NCBI RefSeq assembly: GCF_016907815.1
Contig: NZ_JAFBCQ010000001.1
Coordinates: 434,001 to 498,000, forward strand
Source: Microbacterium aurum
GTDB taxonomy: Bacteria; Actinomycetota; Actinomycetes; Actinomycetales; Microbacteriaceae
Direction of reading: 5' to 3'
DNA length: 64,000 nucleotides
Part shown: in pieces, positions 1-12,073 of the stretch
Numbering within the stretch: the stretch's first letter is position 1
Layout: the number at the start of each line of letters is the position of its first letter
Translations under genes and position numbers: made by a program
The notes under the pieces: generated by a model
Database searches by the model: none
Told to the model about the DNA's origin: nothing
The model's input: only the letters and a program-made list of their open reading frames with translations

Positions 1-256
1 GAGCATCGGCGCCGGGCGTGATGCGCTGTCGCGCGGGGATCACGCGGGAGTGGATGCCGAGGAGATCGCCCAGTTCCACGTGAAACCCGGTCTCTTCCAG
101 GACCTCGCGGCGCGCGGCATCGGCGGGATCCTCACCGGGCTCGAGTCCGCCGCCCGGCAGCGTCCACGCGGCGCGGCGCCCCTCGTTCCAATGGGCCAGC
201 AGCACTCGCCCCTCGTCGTCGACGATGACGGCATAGGCCGCGACGCGGAGGTCCAT
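1..256 (-). CDS. NUDIX hydrolase, C-terminus cut by window edge
   Basis: Reading the minus strand from an ATG at 256 gives MDLRVAAYAVIVDDEGRVLL and then a complete NUDIX box (a GG-x-E-PGE segment followed by RREVLEETG, roughly residues 37-60). NUDIX enzymes hydrolyse nucleoside diphosphates linked to another group, often damaged nucleotides; the substrate cannot be told from this fragment. About 85 codons are present and the gene runs off the left end of the window. A parS-like sequence lies inside the coding region at 73-86. The family call is firm, the substrate is unknown. Confidence 0.85.
   Translation of the reverse strand, partial: MDLRVAAYAVIVDDEGRVLLAHWNEGRRAAWTLPGGGLEPGEDPADAARREVLEETGFHVELGDLLGIHSRVIPARQRITPGADA
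73..86. promoter_or_regulatory. parS-like ParB binding site inside NUDIX gene
   Basis: GTTCCACGTGAAAC differs from the perfect palindrome GTTTCACGTGAAAC at one position that is variable in the Bacillus parS consensus. It lies about 9 kb from oriC on the gyrA side, opposite the main parS cluster at 14.9-15.3 kb. ParB binding is inferred from sequence only. Confidence 0.55.
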
Positions 257-300
257 CCCGCCACCCTACCGAGGTCGCTGGTCCGCGGCGGTCAGGCAGG

Positions 301-702
301 ATGGGGGACATGGACGAGAAGCACCGTGCGTCGAGCTGGTCACTGGCAGGTGCCGAGGGCTCACCGCTCACGGTCTCAGAGATCCGCGCGCTCCTGACCG
401 ATCGGGCGGCCGCCGGGAGTCTCACCACGGTGCTGCAGTCGGACACCGGCCTGATGCTGCACCTCGTCACGAACCGCCAGCGGGTCATGGTCATGCTCAT
501 GGGGGCCGACGGGAGCGCCGGGCATGCGATCGACGACGGCGCGCAGGGGACGAGCGGTGGCTACCTGCTCGAGAACGGACAGGAGGACGAGTACGCGGAC
601 CGTGACACACTCGCGCTCCCGGACGCGCTCTCCGTGGTCGAGTGGATCCTCATCCACGGCGCGGCGCCCGAGATCGGCTGGTCGATCGACGTGCCCGGTT
701 GA
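301..702 (+). CDS. conserved hypothetical protein, possibly Imm1-like
   Basis: A 133-residue acidic soluble protein without signal peptide or membrane segment. The C-terminal part (about residues 98-128), with a run of hydrophobic residues, a conserved-looking VEWIL stretch, then HGAAPEIGW, is reminiscent of the end of Imm1-type immunity proteins from polymorphic toxin systems, where a xP-x-x-x-W motif is typical. No toxin gene is visible nearby, so an immunity role would be as an orphan. The start is ambiguous: ATG at 301 or at 310 would both fit the weak G-rich upstream sequence. Function is not established. Confidence 0.6.
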   Translation: MGDMDEKHRASSWSLAGAEGSPLTVSEIRALLTDRAAAGSLTTVLQSDTGLMLHLVTNRQRVMVMLMGADGSAGHAIDDGAQGTSGGYLLENGQEDEYADRDTLALPDALSVVEWILIHGAAPEIGWSIDVPG

Positions 703-738
703 TCCCGCTACCTACTGAGGCCAAGGATCGATGTGATG

Positions 739-811
739 TGGAGCCTAGGAGATTCGAACTCCTGACATCCTGCTTGCAAAGCAGGCGCTCTACCAACTGA
801 GCTAAGGCCCC
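739..811 (-). tRNA. tRNA-Ala (anticodon UGC)
   Basis: The minus strand from 811 folds as a 73-nt cloverleaf: acceptor GGGGCCT paired with AGGCTCC, D-arm with GCTCAGTTGGTAGAGC, anticodon stem CCTGC/GCAGG around loop TTTGCAA (anticodon TGC), and T-arm with GTTCGAATC. The 3' CCA is not encoded, consistent with the CCA-adding enzyme at 24.8 kb. Confidence 0.97.
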
Positions 812-837
812 GGATGTGGTTGTAGGGGAGGAATTGG

Positions 838-911
838 TGGGGCTACCAGGACTTGAACCTGGGACCTCTTCATTATCAGTGAAGCGCTCTAACCGCCTGA
901 GCTATAGCCCC
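838..911 (-). tRNA. tRNA-Ile (anticodon GAU)
   Basis: The minus strand from 911 folds as a 74-nt tRNA: acceptor GGGGCTA/TAGCCCC, anticodon stem CTTCA/TGAAG around loop CTGATAA (anticodon GAT), and T-loop GTTCAAGTC. CCA is not encoded. It lies 26 bp upstream of tRNA-Ala, and the Ile-Ala pair downstream of gyrA is the usual actinobacterial arrangement. Confidence 0.97.
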
Positions 912-949
912 GCAACCTCGTAGACTTTACCCGATTCTCGGGCTCAGCC

Positions 950-1347
950 CTAATTGGACGTGAAGCCGACCAGCAGTCCGCCGGTCACCTTCACCATGAG
1001 GTTGTAGATCCCCGCGACCACGGCGCCGAGCACCGTGATGACGATGAGGTTGAGGATCGCCACGATCGCGGCGAACGCCATCACCTGCGGCAGGTCGATG
1101 TAGGTGCTCAACGTGAAGTTGTCGTCGAACGCCGTGAACAGCTCATCGAGCTTGCCGATCAGGCCCGTCGTCTTGATGACCATGAAGACGAGGAACACCG
1201 AGACGATCGTCACGATCGCCAGGGCCACCGCCGCGAGGAAGGACAGCTTGACGGCGGACCAGAAGTCCACGTACACCAGGCGCAGGCGCACCTGCTTGGC
1301 GCTGGTCTTGCTCGAGGACTTCTTGGCGAGCTTGTCGGCTACCGTGC

Positions 1348-1351
<4 letters not shown>
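950..1351 (-). CDS. DUF3566 membrane protein
   Basis: A 133-residue protein with a basic Ser/Lys-rich N-terminus (residues 1-22), then two hydrophobic segments at about 34-62 and 90-118. This is the DUF3566 family found immediately downstream of gyrA throughout Actinobacteria; its molecular role is not known. The start ATG overlaps the gyrA stop by four bases (ATGA), indicating translational coupling in the gyrB-gyrA operon. The family call is confident from both sequence and position. Confidence 0.9.
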
Positions 1352-3939
<2,588 letters not shown>

Positions 3940-3968
3940 TCGTCATCGTTCCTGAGCTCGTCGAAGGG

Positions 3969-6029
3969 TCAGATGTCCAGGAAGCGGACGTCTTTGGCGT
4001 TGCGCTGGATGAACCCGCGTCGCGACTCGACATCCTCACCCATCAGCACCGAGAAGATCTCGTCCGCCGCGGCGGCGTCGTCGATGGTCACCTGCCGGAG
4101 GGTCCGGGTGTTGTGGTCCATCGTGGTCTCCCACAGCTCCTTCGGGTTCATCTCACCGAGACCCTTGTAGCGCTGGATGCCGGATTCCTTGGGGATCCGC
4201 TTGCCGTTGGCCAGTCCGTCCGCGAGCAGCGCGTCGCGCTCCTTGTCGCTGAACACGTACTCGTGCTCGGCGTTGGACCACTTGAGCCGGTACAGCGGCG
4301 GCATCGCGAGATAGACGAAGCCGGCCTCGATGAGACCGCGCATGTAGCGGAACAGCAGGGTCAGCAGCAGCGTCGTGATGTGCTGCCCGTCCACGTCGGC
4401 ATCCGCCATGAGGACGATCTTGTGATAGCGCGCCTTCTCGACGTCGAAGTCCTCGCCGATGCCGCAGCCGAACGCGGAGATGATCGCCTGGATCTCGTTG
4501 TTGCCGAGGGCACGGTCCAGGCGCGCCTTCTCGACGTTGAGCACCTTGCCGCGCAGCGACAGGATGGCCTGCGTCTCCGGGTCGCGGCCGCGCACGGCCG
4601 AACCGCCGGCGGAGTCGCCCTCGACGAGGAAGATCTCGCTGATCGAGGGATCCTTGCTCGTGCAGTCCTTGAGCTTGTCGGGCATGGATGCCGACTCGAA
4701 CACGCTCTTGCGACGGGCGGTCTCCCGCGCCTTGCGCGCCGCCAGGCGCGCGGTCGCCGCGTCGATCGCCTTCGTGATGATGCGCTTGGCCTGCTGCGGG
4801 TTGCGGTCGAGCCAGTCGGTGAGCTGGTCGCCCACGATCTTCTGCACGAACGCCTTGGCTTCGGTGTTGCCGAGCTTCGTCTTGGTCTGCCCCTCGAACT
4901 GCGGCTCGGACAGCTTCACCGAGATGACGGCGGTGAGGCCTTCGCGGATGTCCTCGCCGGTGAGGTTGTCGTCCTTCTCCTTCAGGAGGTTGTTCGCGCG
5001 GGCGTACTTGTTGATGAGGGTGGTCAGCGCCGCGCGGAAGCCCTCCTCGTGGGTGCCGCCCTCGTGCGTGTTGATCGTGTTGGCGAAGGTGAAGACGTTC
5101 TCGGTGTAGCTCGTCGTCCACTGCATCGCGAGCTCGAGCGAGATGTGGCGCTCGGTGTCCTCCGACTCGACCTCGATGATCTCGTCGTTCACGACCTCGG
5201 CCTTGCGCACCTTGTTGAGGTACTCGACGTAGTCGACGAGACCGCGCTCGTAGTGGAAGTCGTCGTGCGGCTGCATCTCCACGGCCTGGCCGTCATCGCC
5301 GTCGACGACATAGGCGGATGCCGGGCGGTGATCGCTCAGCGTGATCCGCAGGCCCTTGTTGAGGAACGCGGTCTGCTGGAAGCGGGTGCGCAGCGTGTCG
5401 TAGTCGAAGTCGACGCTCTCGAAGATCGTGGCGTCGGGCCAGAACGTGATGATCGTCCCGGTCTCCTCCGTCTCCTCGCCCCGCGCGAGCGGCCCCTCCG
5501 GCTTGCCCCCGCCGCTGAAGGTCTGCCGCCAGACGTAGCCCTGGCGGCGGATCTCCACCTCGAACCGCGTCGAGAGCGCGTTTACCACCGACGAGCCGAC
5601 GCCGTGGAGACCACCGGAGACGGCGTATCCGCCGCCGCCGAACTTGCCACCGGCGTGGAGCACGGTGAGGACGACTTCGACGGTGGACTTCGTCGGATCG
5701 GACGCGTGGGGGTCGACCGGGATGCCGCGGCCGTTGTCCACGACGCGGATCGCGCCGTCGGCGAGGATCGTGACGGCGATCGTGTCGCAGTATCCGGCGA
5801 GCGCCTCATCGACGGAGTTGTCGACGATCTCGTAGACGAGGTGGTGCAGGCCCCGCTCACCCGTGGAGCCGATGTACATGCCCGGCCGCTTGCGCACGGC
5901 TTCGAGGCCCTCGAGCACCTGGATGGCGTCGGCCCCGTACTCGTTCTCGACCTTCTGCGGCTGCCCCGCCCTCTCAGACGGCGTGGGCGGAAGTTCCTGA
6001 GGAACGCTGTCGGGGGTATCAGACGTCAT
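3969..6029 (-). CDS. gyrB: DNA gyrase subunit B
   Basis: 686 residues from the ATG at 6029 ([11 protein letters not shown]), chosen because AGGAG precedes it and because the conserved GHKL region ([20 protein letters not shown]) begins shortly after; an upstream in-frame ATG at 6104 adds only atypical sequence. The ATPase domain shows DNGRGIPVD and [15 protein letters not shown]. The Toprim domain has the EGDSAGG metal-binding motif and the DADVDGQHI segment. GyrB supplies ATP-driven strand passage with GyrA. It leads the gyrB-gyrA-DUF3566 operon and follows dciA on the same strand. Confidence 0.97.
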   Translation of the reverse strand: MTSDTPDSVPQELPPTPSERAGQPQKVENEYGADAIQVLEGLEAVRKRPGMYIGSTGERGLHHLVYEIVDNSVDEALAGYCDTIAVTILADGAIRVVDNGRGIPVDPHASDPTKSTVEVVLTVLHAGGKFGGGGYAVSGGLHGVGSSVVNALSTRFEVEIRRQGYVWRQTFSGGGKPEGPLARGEETEETGTIITFWPDATIFESVDFDYDTLRTRFQQTAFLNKGLRITLSDHRPASAYVVDGDDGQAVEMQPHDDFHYERGLVDYVEYLNKVRKAEVVNDEIIEVESEDTERHISLELAMQWTTSYTENVFTFANTINTHEGGTHEEGFRAALTTLINKYARANNLLKEKDDNLTGEDIREGLTAVISVKLSEPQFEGQTKTKLGNTEAKAFVQKIVGDQLTDWLDRNPQQAKRIITKAIDAATARLAARKARETARRKSVFESASMPDKLKDCTSKDPSISEIFLVEGDSAGGSAVRGRDPETQAILSLRGKVLNVEKARLDRALGNNEIQAIISAFGCGIGEDFDVEKARYHKIVLMADADVDGQHITTLLLTLLFRYMRGLIEAGFVYLAMPPLYRLKWSNAEHEYVFSDKERDALLADGLANGKRIPKESGIQRYKGLGEMNPKELWETTMDHNTRTLRQVTIDDAAAADEIFSVLMGEDVESRRGFIQRNAKDVRFLDI

Positions 6030-6162
6030 ATGCTCGCGTGCTCCTGGGTCCGACCGCAGGCGCGGTCCTCCAACGATCGAGTCTATCGTTTTTTTCCCCG
6101 CCATCGACGCGAGAACGGCCCTGTGGCGCCCGGAAAATCGCCAGGATGCCGCAGGACGTGGC

Positions 6163-6657
6163 TCAGCCGTAGGTATCGCGAGGACCGCGCCCTGGAACGG
6201 CTCTGGGGCCCCATTTCCATGAGGGGACGTCCGGCCCCACGAAACGGACGTTGGTCACCCCGGCATCCGGGAACCGGCGCATCAGCTGCGTGACGATCTC
6301 GCCGCGCATGAGCTGGAGGTTCTTGGCCCATGCCGTCGAGTCGCACTGCACCGTCAGCAGTCCGTCGGCGAGGGCCACGGGGTGCGCGTGGCGGGCGGTC
6401 TCCTCGCCGGCCACGTCGGTCCACTGCAGCACGAGGTCCTCGCGGGCCAGCTGCGAGTCCCATCCCGACTGCTTGGTGAGGTCGGCGAGCACGTCGCCGA
6501 CCCCCTTCGGGTCGCGGCCGGGGGCGAACGGCTGCTTGTCCTCGTCGTCGCTGCCGCGCTTGCGGCGTCGGCGCGCGGCGCGCGGCGAGGGCTCCAGTCC
6601 GCGCAGGCGCAGGTAGGTGCCGATCGTCTCGGGGACCGCGGGCGTCTCGTCACTCAT
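6163..6657 (-). CDS. dciA: DciA-like DUF721 protein (helicase loader candidate)
   Basis: 164 residues. The C-terminal half (about 75-145), with [20 protein letters not shown] and [15 protein letters not shown], is a typical DUF721 domain; the N-terminus is a basic, disordered linker rich in Arg and Asp. DUF721 proteins include DciA, the ancestral loader of the replicative helicase DnaB in bacteria without DnaC/DnaI. The gene overlaps recF by eight bases and sits in the recF-dciA-gyrB order conserved in Actinobacteria. Helicase loading in this organism is inferred from the family. Confidence 0.88.
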   Translation of the reverse strand: MSDETPAVPETIGTYLRLRGLEPSPRAARRRRKRGSDDEDKQPFAPGRDPKGVGDVLADLTKQSGWDSQLAREDLVLQWTDVAGEETARHAHPVALADGLLTVQCDSTAWAKNLQLMRGEIVTQLMRRFPDAGVTNVRFVGPDVPSWKWGPRAVPGRGPRDTYG

Positions 6658-7834
6658 GCGCCACCTCGATCGTGCCGGCGACGACCCGCACCGTGCGGGC
6701 GCGCAGGGCCGGCGGGACGTCCTCCTCGACGGCCGCCGTGACGATGACCTGCTCGAAGCCCTCCACCATGCCGGCCAGACGCGCCCGCCGATCGGTGTCG
6801 AGCTCGGCGAACACGTCGTCGAGGATCAGCACCGGGTCTCCCAGCTGCGACTGCGCGCGCAGCAGGTGCGCCGACGCGAGGCGCAGCGAGAGGGCGACCG
6901 ACCACGATTCACCGTGTGACGCGTATCCCTTGACGGGAAGTCCGCGCACCCGCAGCAGAAGATCGTCGCGGTGCGGACCCACGAGGGTGAGACCGCGCTC
7001 GAGCTCCGCGGCGCGCTTGCTCGTCAGCGCGGACCGGAACGCGCCGGCGATGTCCGCCGCCGAAAGCGCGGCGTGGGCGGAGGGCGTGTCGGATGCCGCG
7101 GCATCGACACGCTCCTCGTCGTCATCGGGATCGGTGCCGCCGATCGACAGCAGCCACTCCAGCTCGGGGCGGTGGTCCGCGCCGGCGATCGCCGTGTACG
7201 CCTCGGCGACGGGACCGGCGAGATCCGCCGCGAGGGCGAGGCGGGCGCGGATGACGTCGGTGCCGAGCTGGATCAGCTTGTCATCCCAGACCTCGAGGGT
7301 CGACAGGTTCTCGCCTCGGATGCCGCGGGCCCGCGCCGATTTCAGCAGCGCCGTCCGCTGCTTGAGCACCCGGTCGTAGTCGGCGAGGACGCCCGCCATG
7401 CGCGGTGCGCGCTGGATGAGCAGCTGATCGGCGAACCGGCGACGGGCGGAGGGATCGGATCGGACGATCTGCAGATCTTCCGGCGCGAACAGGACCACCT
7501 GGGCGTACCGGGGCAGTTCCGCGGTCTTCACCGCGGACCCGTTGACGCGCGCCTTGTTGCTCCCGGAGCGGTTCAGCTGCGCCTCGAGCAGCACCCGCCG
7601 CTCGCCGTAAGCCAGCCGCATGCGCACGATCGCGGCATCCTCACCGTCGCGGACCATCGGCGCGTCCTGCGAGACGCGATGCGACCCGAGGGTGGCGAAG
7701 TAGCCGATGGCCTCGGCGAGGTTGGTCTTGCCCTGGCCGTTGCGCCCGACGAAGACGTTCGGACCGGGCGCGAGCGTCACGTCGGCTGCCGCGTAATTGC
7801 GGAAGTCCACGAGATTCAGCTGTTCCACGATCAC
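6650..7834 (-). CDS. recF: RecF recombination and gap-repair ATPase
   Basis: 394 residues. The SMC-like ATPase shows Walker A GRNGQGKTN near residue 34, the early NLVDFRNY motif, a signature region (GYASHGESWSVALSLRLAS) and Walker B PVLILDDVFAELD near the C-terminus. RecF helps RecO and RecR load RecA at single-strand gaps. It lies 52 bp downstream of dnaN and overlaps dciA, in the conserved dnaA-dnaN-recF block. A central insertion (about residues 228-255) rich in Asp and Ala lengthens it slightly relative to other RecF proteins. Confidence 0.96.
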   Translation of the reverse strand: MIVEQLNLVDFRNYAAADVTLAPGPNVFVGRNGQGKTNLAEAIGYFATLGSHRVSQDAPMVRDGEDAAIVRMRLAYGERRVLLEAQLNRSGSNKARVNGSAVKTAELPRYAQVVLFAPEDLQIVRSDPSARRRFADQLLIQRAPRMAGVLADYDRVLKQRTALLKSARARGIRGENLSTLEVWDDKLIQLGTDVIRARLALAADLAGPVAEAYTAIAGADHRPELEWLLSIGGTDPDDDEERVDAAASDTPSAHAALSAADIAGAFRSALTSKRAAELERGLTLVGPHRDDLLLRVRGLPVKGYASHGESWSVALSLRLASAHLLRAQSQLGDPVLILDDVFAELDTDRRARLAGMVEGFEQVIVTAAVEEDVPPALRARTVRVVAGTIEVAHE

Positions 7835-7886
7835 CGGTCAAGCCTAGGCCGCGGCACTGACGCGCTGGTCGCCGCCCGTGCGGCGA

Positions 7887-9029
7887 TCAGCGCAGCAGCA
7901 GGTTCGGCTGCAGGAGGTACTTGAAGCTCTCGGGACCGCCCGAGGTCTGCGGGGTGATGAGCACCGGGCTGAGCTTGTTCGCGTTGTCGCTCGAGGTGAA
8001 CGTGATGCGCGCGAACTCGCTCTTGACGGCGCCGAGCGCCTCGAGCAGGTACTGCGGGTTCAGGCCCAGCGTGACCTCTTCGCCCGCGAGCGTCGCGTCG
8101 ACCGACTCGGTCGCGCGCGCCTGCTCGGTGCCGGAGGCGTCCATCGACACCCCGTCCTCGCCGAACGTGAACCGCAGCGGAGCCGAGCGGTCGAGCACGA
8201 GCGAGACGCGGCGGACGGCCTCGGCGAGGTCGGCGGTGTTGACGACGGCGTAGTGGTCGGTCTGCTCGGGGAACAGCCGGCGCACCGGCGGGAAGTTGCC
8301 CTTGATGAGCAGCGAGGTGACGGTCTTGTTGCCCGCCGTGAACGCGATGATCTCGCGATCGCCCGATCCGGAGAACGAGATCTGGATGTCGCCGGAGTGC
8401 GCGAAGGTCTTCCCCACCTCGGTGAGGGTGCGCGCCGGCACGAGCGCCGTCGTCGATTCCTCACCCGCGACGGTGCCGCCGTCCCAGGCGACGTCGCGGA
8501 GCGCGACCCGATAGCGGTCGGTCGCGACGAGGCTGAGCTCGGTTCCGGCGACCTCCAGCTGCACACCGGTGAGCACGGGGGTGACATCGTCGCGGGAGGC
8601 GGCGAAGGCGACCTGCGAGATGGCCCTCGCGAACTCCTCGGCCGGGACGAGCCCGGATTCGCCGGAGACCTCGGGGATGGCGGGGTATTCCTGCACCGGC
8701 ATCGACGCGAGGGTGAACCGCGCCGACCCGCAGGTGAGGACGATGCCGTCGTCGGCGCCGACCTCGATCTGGATGGGAGCGCTCGGGAGACGGCTCGCGA
8801 TCTCGGACAGCAGCCGGCCGTGGACGAGGATCGTGCCCGGCTCGTCGACGGTCGCTTCGATCGTCGTGCGTGCCGACGCCTCGTAGTCGAACGCGGCGAG
8901 CGAGAGTCCGTCCTCCGTCGCCTCGATGAGCACACCGGCCAGGATCGGCTGCGGGTTGCGCTGCGGCAGGAGCTTGACGACGAACGACACGGCCTCGCTG
9001 AACACGTCGCGATTCACGTGAAACTTCAC
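7887..9029 (-). CDS. dnaN: DNA polymerase III sliding clamp (beta)
   Basis: 380 residues, normal clamp length, with three repeated clamp folds; it starts MKFHVNRDVF and ends in the typical hydrophobic LLQPNLLLR. The homodimeric ring tethers polymerase III and other DNA enzymes to the template. The first codons contain a near-perfect parS palindrome (9011-9024), an uncommon dual use of coding sequence. It is transcribed away from oriC, with dnaA 443 bp upstream. Confidence 0.97.
   Translation of the reverse strand: MKFHVNRDVFSEAVSFVVKLLPQRNPQPILAGVLIEATEDGLSLAAFDYEASARTTIEATVDEPGTILVHGRLLSEIASRLPSAPIQIEVGADDGIVLTCGSARFTLASMPVQEYPAIPEVSGESGLVPAEEFARAISQVAFAASRDDVTPVLTGVQLEVAGTELSLVATDRYRVALRDVAWDGGTVAGEESTTALVPARTLTEVGKTFAHSGDIQISFSGSGDREIIAFTAGNKTVTSLLIKGNFPPVRRLFPEQTDHYAVVNTADLAEAVRRVSLVLDRSAPLRFTFGEDGVSMDASGTEQARATESVDATLAGEEVTLGLNPQYLLEALGAVKSEFARITFTSSDNANKLSPVLITPQTSGGPESFKYLLQPNLLLR
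9011..9024. promoter_or_regulatory. parS-like site in dnaN codons 2-7
   Basis: GATTCACGTGAAAC has one mismatch to GTTTCACGTGAAAC. It encodes FHVN in the clamp N-terminus, so selection on protein and on ParB binding could both act. It lies next to oriC. ParB binding is inferred. Confidence 0.55.
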
Positions 9030-9471
9030 TGGCGCTCCCTACTCGGGCTTAGACAAAGGACAAGCCACTTCATGCTAGTGCCCTCCTCCGTCCGGATTGT
9101 CGAGCGATCTTCCGCCGGCGACGTCGGCCGGCGTTCGCCTCGCAGAGGTGATCGAACCGGTTTCATCAAAGGAGATCTCTGTCATGGTGTTAACAGCTGT
9201 GGAAACTGTGGACAACTCGGTGGATCGCTGTCGAGAGCGGGAAACCACACGCGTGTAAGTTGTGGGCGAACTGCGGATGCCGCGGGGAAAGCGGCAGCCG
9301 AGCGCACGCTCGCGAAGCGCCGTCATCCACAGCATCCGTCGATCGGCTCACAGCAGTCCCGTCGCGACATGTAGTTATCCACAGGCTGTCCACACTGTGC
9401 AGAACGCGAATAGTGGCGACAGCTGTGAAGGCTGTCAAGATCCGGACGCGGAATATATCGGCGTGTTGCCG
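9030..9471. other. oriC region between dnaN and dnaA
   Basis: A 442-bp gene-free stretch between dnaA and dnaN, the standard actinobacterial origin position. DnaA-box-like nonamers seen: TTATCCACA at 9375-9383 (perfect), CTGTCCACA at 9386-9394, TCATCCACA at 9323-9331, and on the other strand TTGTCCACA at 9207-9215 and GTTTCCACA at 9198-9206. The last two boxes abut head to tail, and the perfect box is two bases from its neighbour. The segment is less GC-rich than the genes around it, with TGTTAACA at about 9188-9195 and an ATATAT stretch near 9452. No coding sequence is convincing here. The exact unwinding element was not determined. Confidence 0.85.
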
Positions 9472-10902
9472 TCAGCGGCCGACGCGGCCGAGCTGTGTCG
9501 TGATCTCCGACACCTGGTTGTAGATCGAGCGCCGCTCCTTCATGAGCTCGCTGATCTTCTTGTACGCGTACATCACGGTCGTGTGGTCGCGGTTGCCGAA
9601 GAGCTGACCGATCTTCGGCAGCGACAGGCTCGTGCGCTCGCGGCAGAGGTACATCGCGATCTGGCGGGCCGTGGCGATCGACTGCGAGCGGCTGGAGCCG
9701 TACAGGTCGTCGACGGAGAGCCGGAAGTACTGCGCCGTCGCGGTGATGATGTCCGTCGGGGAGATGACGTTGGCGTCGTCGGTGTCGACGATGTCGCGCA
9801 GGACGGTCTGGGCCAGCGAGATGTCGAGGTTCGACCGGTTGAGGCTCGCGAACGCCGAGACCCGGATGAGTGCGCCCTCGAGCTCGCGGATGTTGCTGGA
9901 GACCTTCGTCGCGATGTATTCCAGCACGTCGTCCGGGACCAGCAGCCGCTCGGACTGGGCCTTCTTACGGAGGATCGCGATGCGGGTCTCGAGGTCGGGC
10001 GCCTGCACGTCCGTGATGAGGCCCCACTCGAATCGGCTGCGCATGCGGTCCTCGAAGCCGGTGAGGTGACGCGGCGGGACGTCGCTGGTGATCACGACCT
10101 GCTTGTCGTGGTCGTGCAGCGTGTTGAAGGTGTGGAAGAAGGCCTCCTGCGTCTCGGCCTTCCCCTGCAGGAACTGGATGTCGTCGATGAGGAGGATGTC
10201 GACGTCGCGGTAGCGGGCCTGGAAGGCCGAGCCGCGGTTGTTGGCGATGGAGTTGATGAAGTCGTTGGTGAACTCTTCGCTCGAGACGTACCGGACGCGG
10301 ATGCCGGTGTACAGGCTCAAGGCATAGTCGCCGATCGCGTGGAGGAGGTGGGTCTTGCCCAGTCCCGAGTCGCCGTAGATGAACAGCGGGTTGTACGCCT
10401 TCGCCGGCGCCTCGGCCACGGCGACGGCCGCCGCGTGCGCGAACCGGTTGGACTGGCCGATGACGAAGTTGTCGAAGCTGTACTTGGGGTTCAGTCGGGT
10501 GTCGCTGCGGCTGTTGCCGTGCGCCGGCAACGACGCCGGCTCGCTGAACTCCTCGGCTGCCGGCCGCGCGATCGGCATCGGCGCGGCGGCGGACTGCACC
10601 GGGATGGGCGCGGTCAGGTGCGCGTCGGCGAGTTCTGGATTGACCACGACACGGAACGCGGATGCGGCCGGCTCGGCGTCCACGCGCGCCAGCGCCTCCA
10701 TGATCGGCGCGCGCAGCCGCTTGTTCAGCTGCGCTGCGGTGAGGTCGTTCGGCACGTCGAGATAGAGGGTGCCGCTCATGACACCCTGGGCGACGGCGAG
10801 GTTCAGGAAGCCCTGGAGTTGCGGGGTCACCCGCTCATCGCCGCTGAGTTCGTCCAGCACGGCGGTCCAGACCGGGACATCCGGAACTTCGTGCTGAGAC
10901 AT
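9472..10902 (-). CDS. dnaA: chromosomal replication initiator DnaA
   Basis: 476 residues in four domains: N-terminal interaction domain (1-90), variable Ala/Pro linker (about 90-140), AAA+ ATPase with Walker [10 protein letters not shown] (about 175-185) and Walker [10 protein letters not shown], and a C-terminal DNA-binding domain with the DnaA signature ending [13 protein letters not shown]. It binds DnaA boxes and opens oriC when ATP-bound. DnaA-box-like sequences flank the gene on both sides, so autoregulation is likely. Start ATG follows a weak GGGGG run. Confidence 0.98.
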   Translation of the reverse strand: MSQHEVPDVPVWTAVLDELSGDERVTPQLQGFLNLAVAQGVMSGTLYLDVPNDLTAAQLNKRLRAPIMEALARVDAEPAASAFRVVVNPELADAHLTAPIPVQSAAAPMPIARPAAEEFSEPASLPAHGNSRSDTRLNPKYSFDNFVIGQSNRFAHAAAVAVAEAPAKAYNPLFIYGDSGLGKTHLLHAIGDYALSLYTGIRVRYVSSEEFTNDFINSIANNRGSAFQARYRDVDILLIDDIQFLQGKAETQEAFFHTFNTLHDHDKQVVITSDVPPRHLTGFEDRMRSRFEWGLITDVQAPDLETRIAILRKKAQSERLLVPDDVLEYIATKVSSNIRELEGALIRVSAFASLNRSNLDISLAQTVLRDIVDTDDANVISPTDIITATAQYFRLSVDDLYGSSRSQSIATARQIAMYLCRERTSLSLPKIGQLFGNRDHTTVMYAYKKISELMKERRSIYNQVSEITTQLGRVGR

Positions 10903-11065
10903 GTCCCCCCTGGAACCTTCACCTGTGGATAACTACCCGAGTCACGGTATCCAGCGACCCCGTCGAGAGCAAAATCCACTGTAGATCCGGCCCGCGTGTC
11001 TTCACCAGACGCTATCCACAGTCGGTGGATAATGTCCCCTCGGCCCTTCCTGAGTGATCGCTGGT
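10903..11065. promoter_or_regulatory. dnaA upstream region with DnaA-box-like sites
   Basis: Three nonamers resembling DnaA boxes lie just upstream of dnaA: TGTGGATAA at 10924-10932 (complement of TTATCCACA, perfect), CTATCCACA at 11012-11020 (one mismatch) and GGTGGATAA at 11024-11032 (one mismatch). The last two are nearly adjacent in opposite orientation. They could autoregulate dnaA or form a second origin lobe. No small gene is evident. Confidence 0.7.
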
Positions 11066-11094
11066 TTGAGTTCTTGTGGTTCGCGACGTAGCCT
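11066..11094 (+). promoter_or_regulatory. candidate rpmH-rnpA promoter
   Basis: TTGAGT at 11066-11071, a 17-bp spacer, and TAGCCT at 11089-11094 resemble an actinobacterial housekeeping (SigA-type) promoter. It lies about 95 bp upstream of rpmH and diverges from dnaA. Predicted from spacing and consensus only. Confidence 0.5.
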
Positions 11095-11186
11095 TAGTCG
11101 GTTGACTTATGCCCTCGCGGGCAGTCCCCTGTACCCGTGTCCCCGGTCTAGAGCGTTCCGGTGACCGCCGATCCGGAGTGATCCTC

Positions 11187-11324
11187 ATGAGCAAGCGCAC
11201 GTTCCAGCCCAACAACCGCCGCCGCGCCAAGAAGCACGGCTTCCGCGCCCGCATGCGCACGCGTGCCGGCCGCTCGATCCTGTCGGCGCGCCGCGCCAAG
11301 GGTCGTACCGAGCTGTCCGCCTGA
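11187..11324 (+). CDS. rpmH: 50S ribosomal protein bL34
   Basis: 45 residues, very basic, [19 protein letters not shown] and on to the end, a textbook bL34. The start ATG at 11187 is preceded by GGAG at 11175-11178; upstream in-frame codons to 11109 are leader, not protein. It begins the conserved rpmH-rnpA-yidD-yidC-jag-rsmG run. Confidence 0.98.
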   Translation: MSKRTFQPNNRRRAKKHGFRARMRTRAGRSILSARRAKGRTELSA

Positions 11325-11333
11325 CCTGACACG

Positions 11334-11672
11334 GTGCTGGCGCGGGATCATCGCATCACCCGCGGGGCGGAATACAAGGCCGTCGTCCGTGGGGGTAGCC
11401 GGTGCGCCGCTGTGCACACGGTGACCTACGTGGTCGCCACATCCGAAGACCGTCCACCGCGGTTCGGATTCATTGTGAGCAAGCAGGTGGGAACCGCTGT
11501 GACCCGCAACACCGTCCGCCGCCGGCTCAAGGCCGTGTGCGCCGAGGCGCTGCCGCAGGTCCGCAGCGGTGCGGATGTCGTGATCCGCGCGCTGCCCACG
11601 GCCGCATCCGCCGACTTCGCGCAGCTGCGCGCCGAGGTGACGCGGTGCCTGGCTCGGCGGGCCGCGGCGTGA
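11334..11672 (+). CDS. rnpA: ribonuclease P protein component
   Basis: 112 residues starting at a GTG. RnpA binds the RNase P RNA and helps it remove the 5' leader of precursor tRNAs. The conserved RNR-type signature is seen as VTRNTVRRRLKAV (about residues 56-68), preceded by FGFIVSKQVG. It lies nine bases after rpmH and overlaps yidD by four bases (GTGA). Confidence 0.96.
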   Translation: MLARDHRITRGAEYKAVVRGGSRCAAVHTVTYVVATSEDRPPRFGFIVSKQVGTAVTRNTVRRRLKAVCAEALPQVRSGADVVIRALPTAASADFAQLRAEVTRCLARRAAA

Positions 11673-12070
11673 CCGCCACCACTCTGCCCTCGTACGCACT
11701 CGGAGCGGGCAGCCTCTCGGCATCCACCGCCCTGCGTGCCCTCCCCCTGATCCCGCGCAACGCGGGACTGGCCCTGCTGCACAGCTATCGCGCGACGGTC
11801 TCCCATCTCTACGGCGACGTCTGCAAGTACTACCCCTCCTGCTCCGCGTATGCGGTCGGTGCGGTGCAGCAGCACGGGCTCCTCAAGGGCTCGGCGCTGA
11901 CGGCGGCGCGCCTCGCGCGGTGCCATCCCTGGGCGCGCGGCGGCATCGACGACGTGCCCGCACACAAGAACTTCCGACACGAGTTGACCCGACACGGGTT
12001 CGTCGTCCCGCCGCGCGATGGTTCATCGCACGGCGGCACCGCGGCATCCGTGTCGACGAGAAAGGACTGA
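11669..12070 (+). CDS. yidD: membrane protein insertion efficiency factor YidD
   Basis: 133 residues from a GTG that overlaps the rnpA stop (GTGA). The core YKYYPSCSAYAVGAVQQHG-like stretch with conserved cysteines, followed by RLARCHPWARGGIDDVP, is diagnostic of YidD, which assists YidC-dependent membrane insertion. The N-terminal 35 residues and the C-terminal 35 residues are lineage-specific extensions; the tail is rich in Ser, Gly and basic residues. Confidence 0.94.
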   Translation: MTATTLPSYALGAGSLSASTALRALPLIPRNAGLALLHSYRATVSHLYGDVCKYYPSCSAYAVGAVQQHGLLKGSALTAARLARCHPWARGGIDDVPAHKNFRHELTRHGFVVPPRDGSSHGGTAASVSTRKD

Positions 12071-12073
12071 TCC

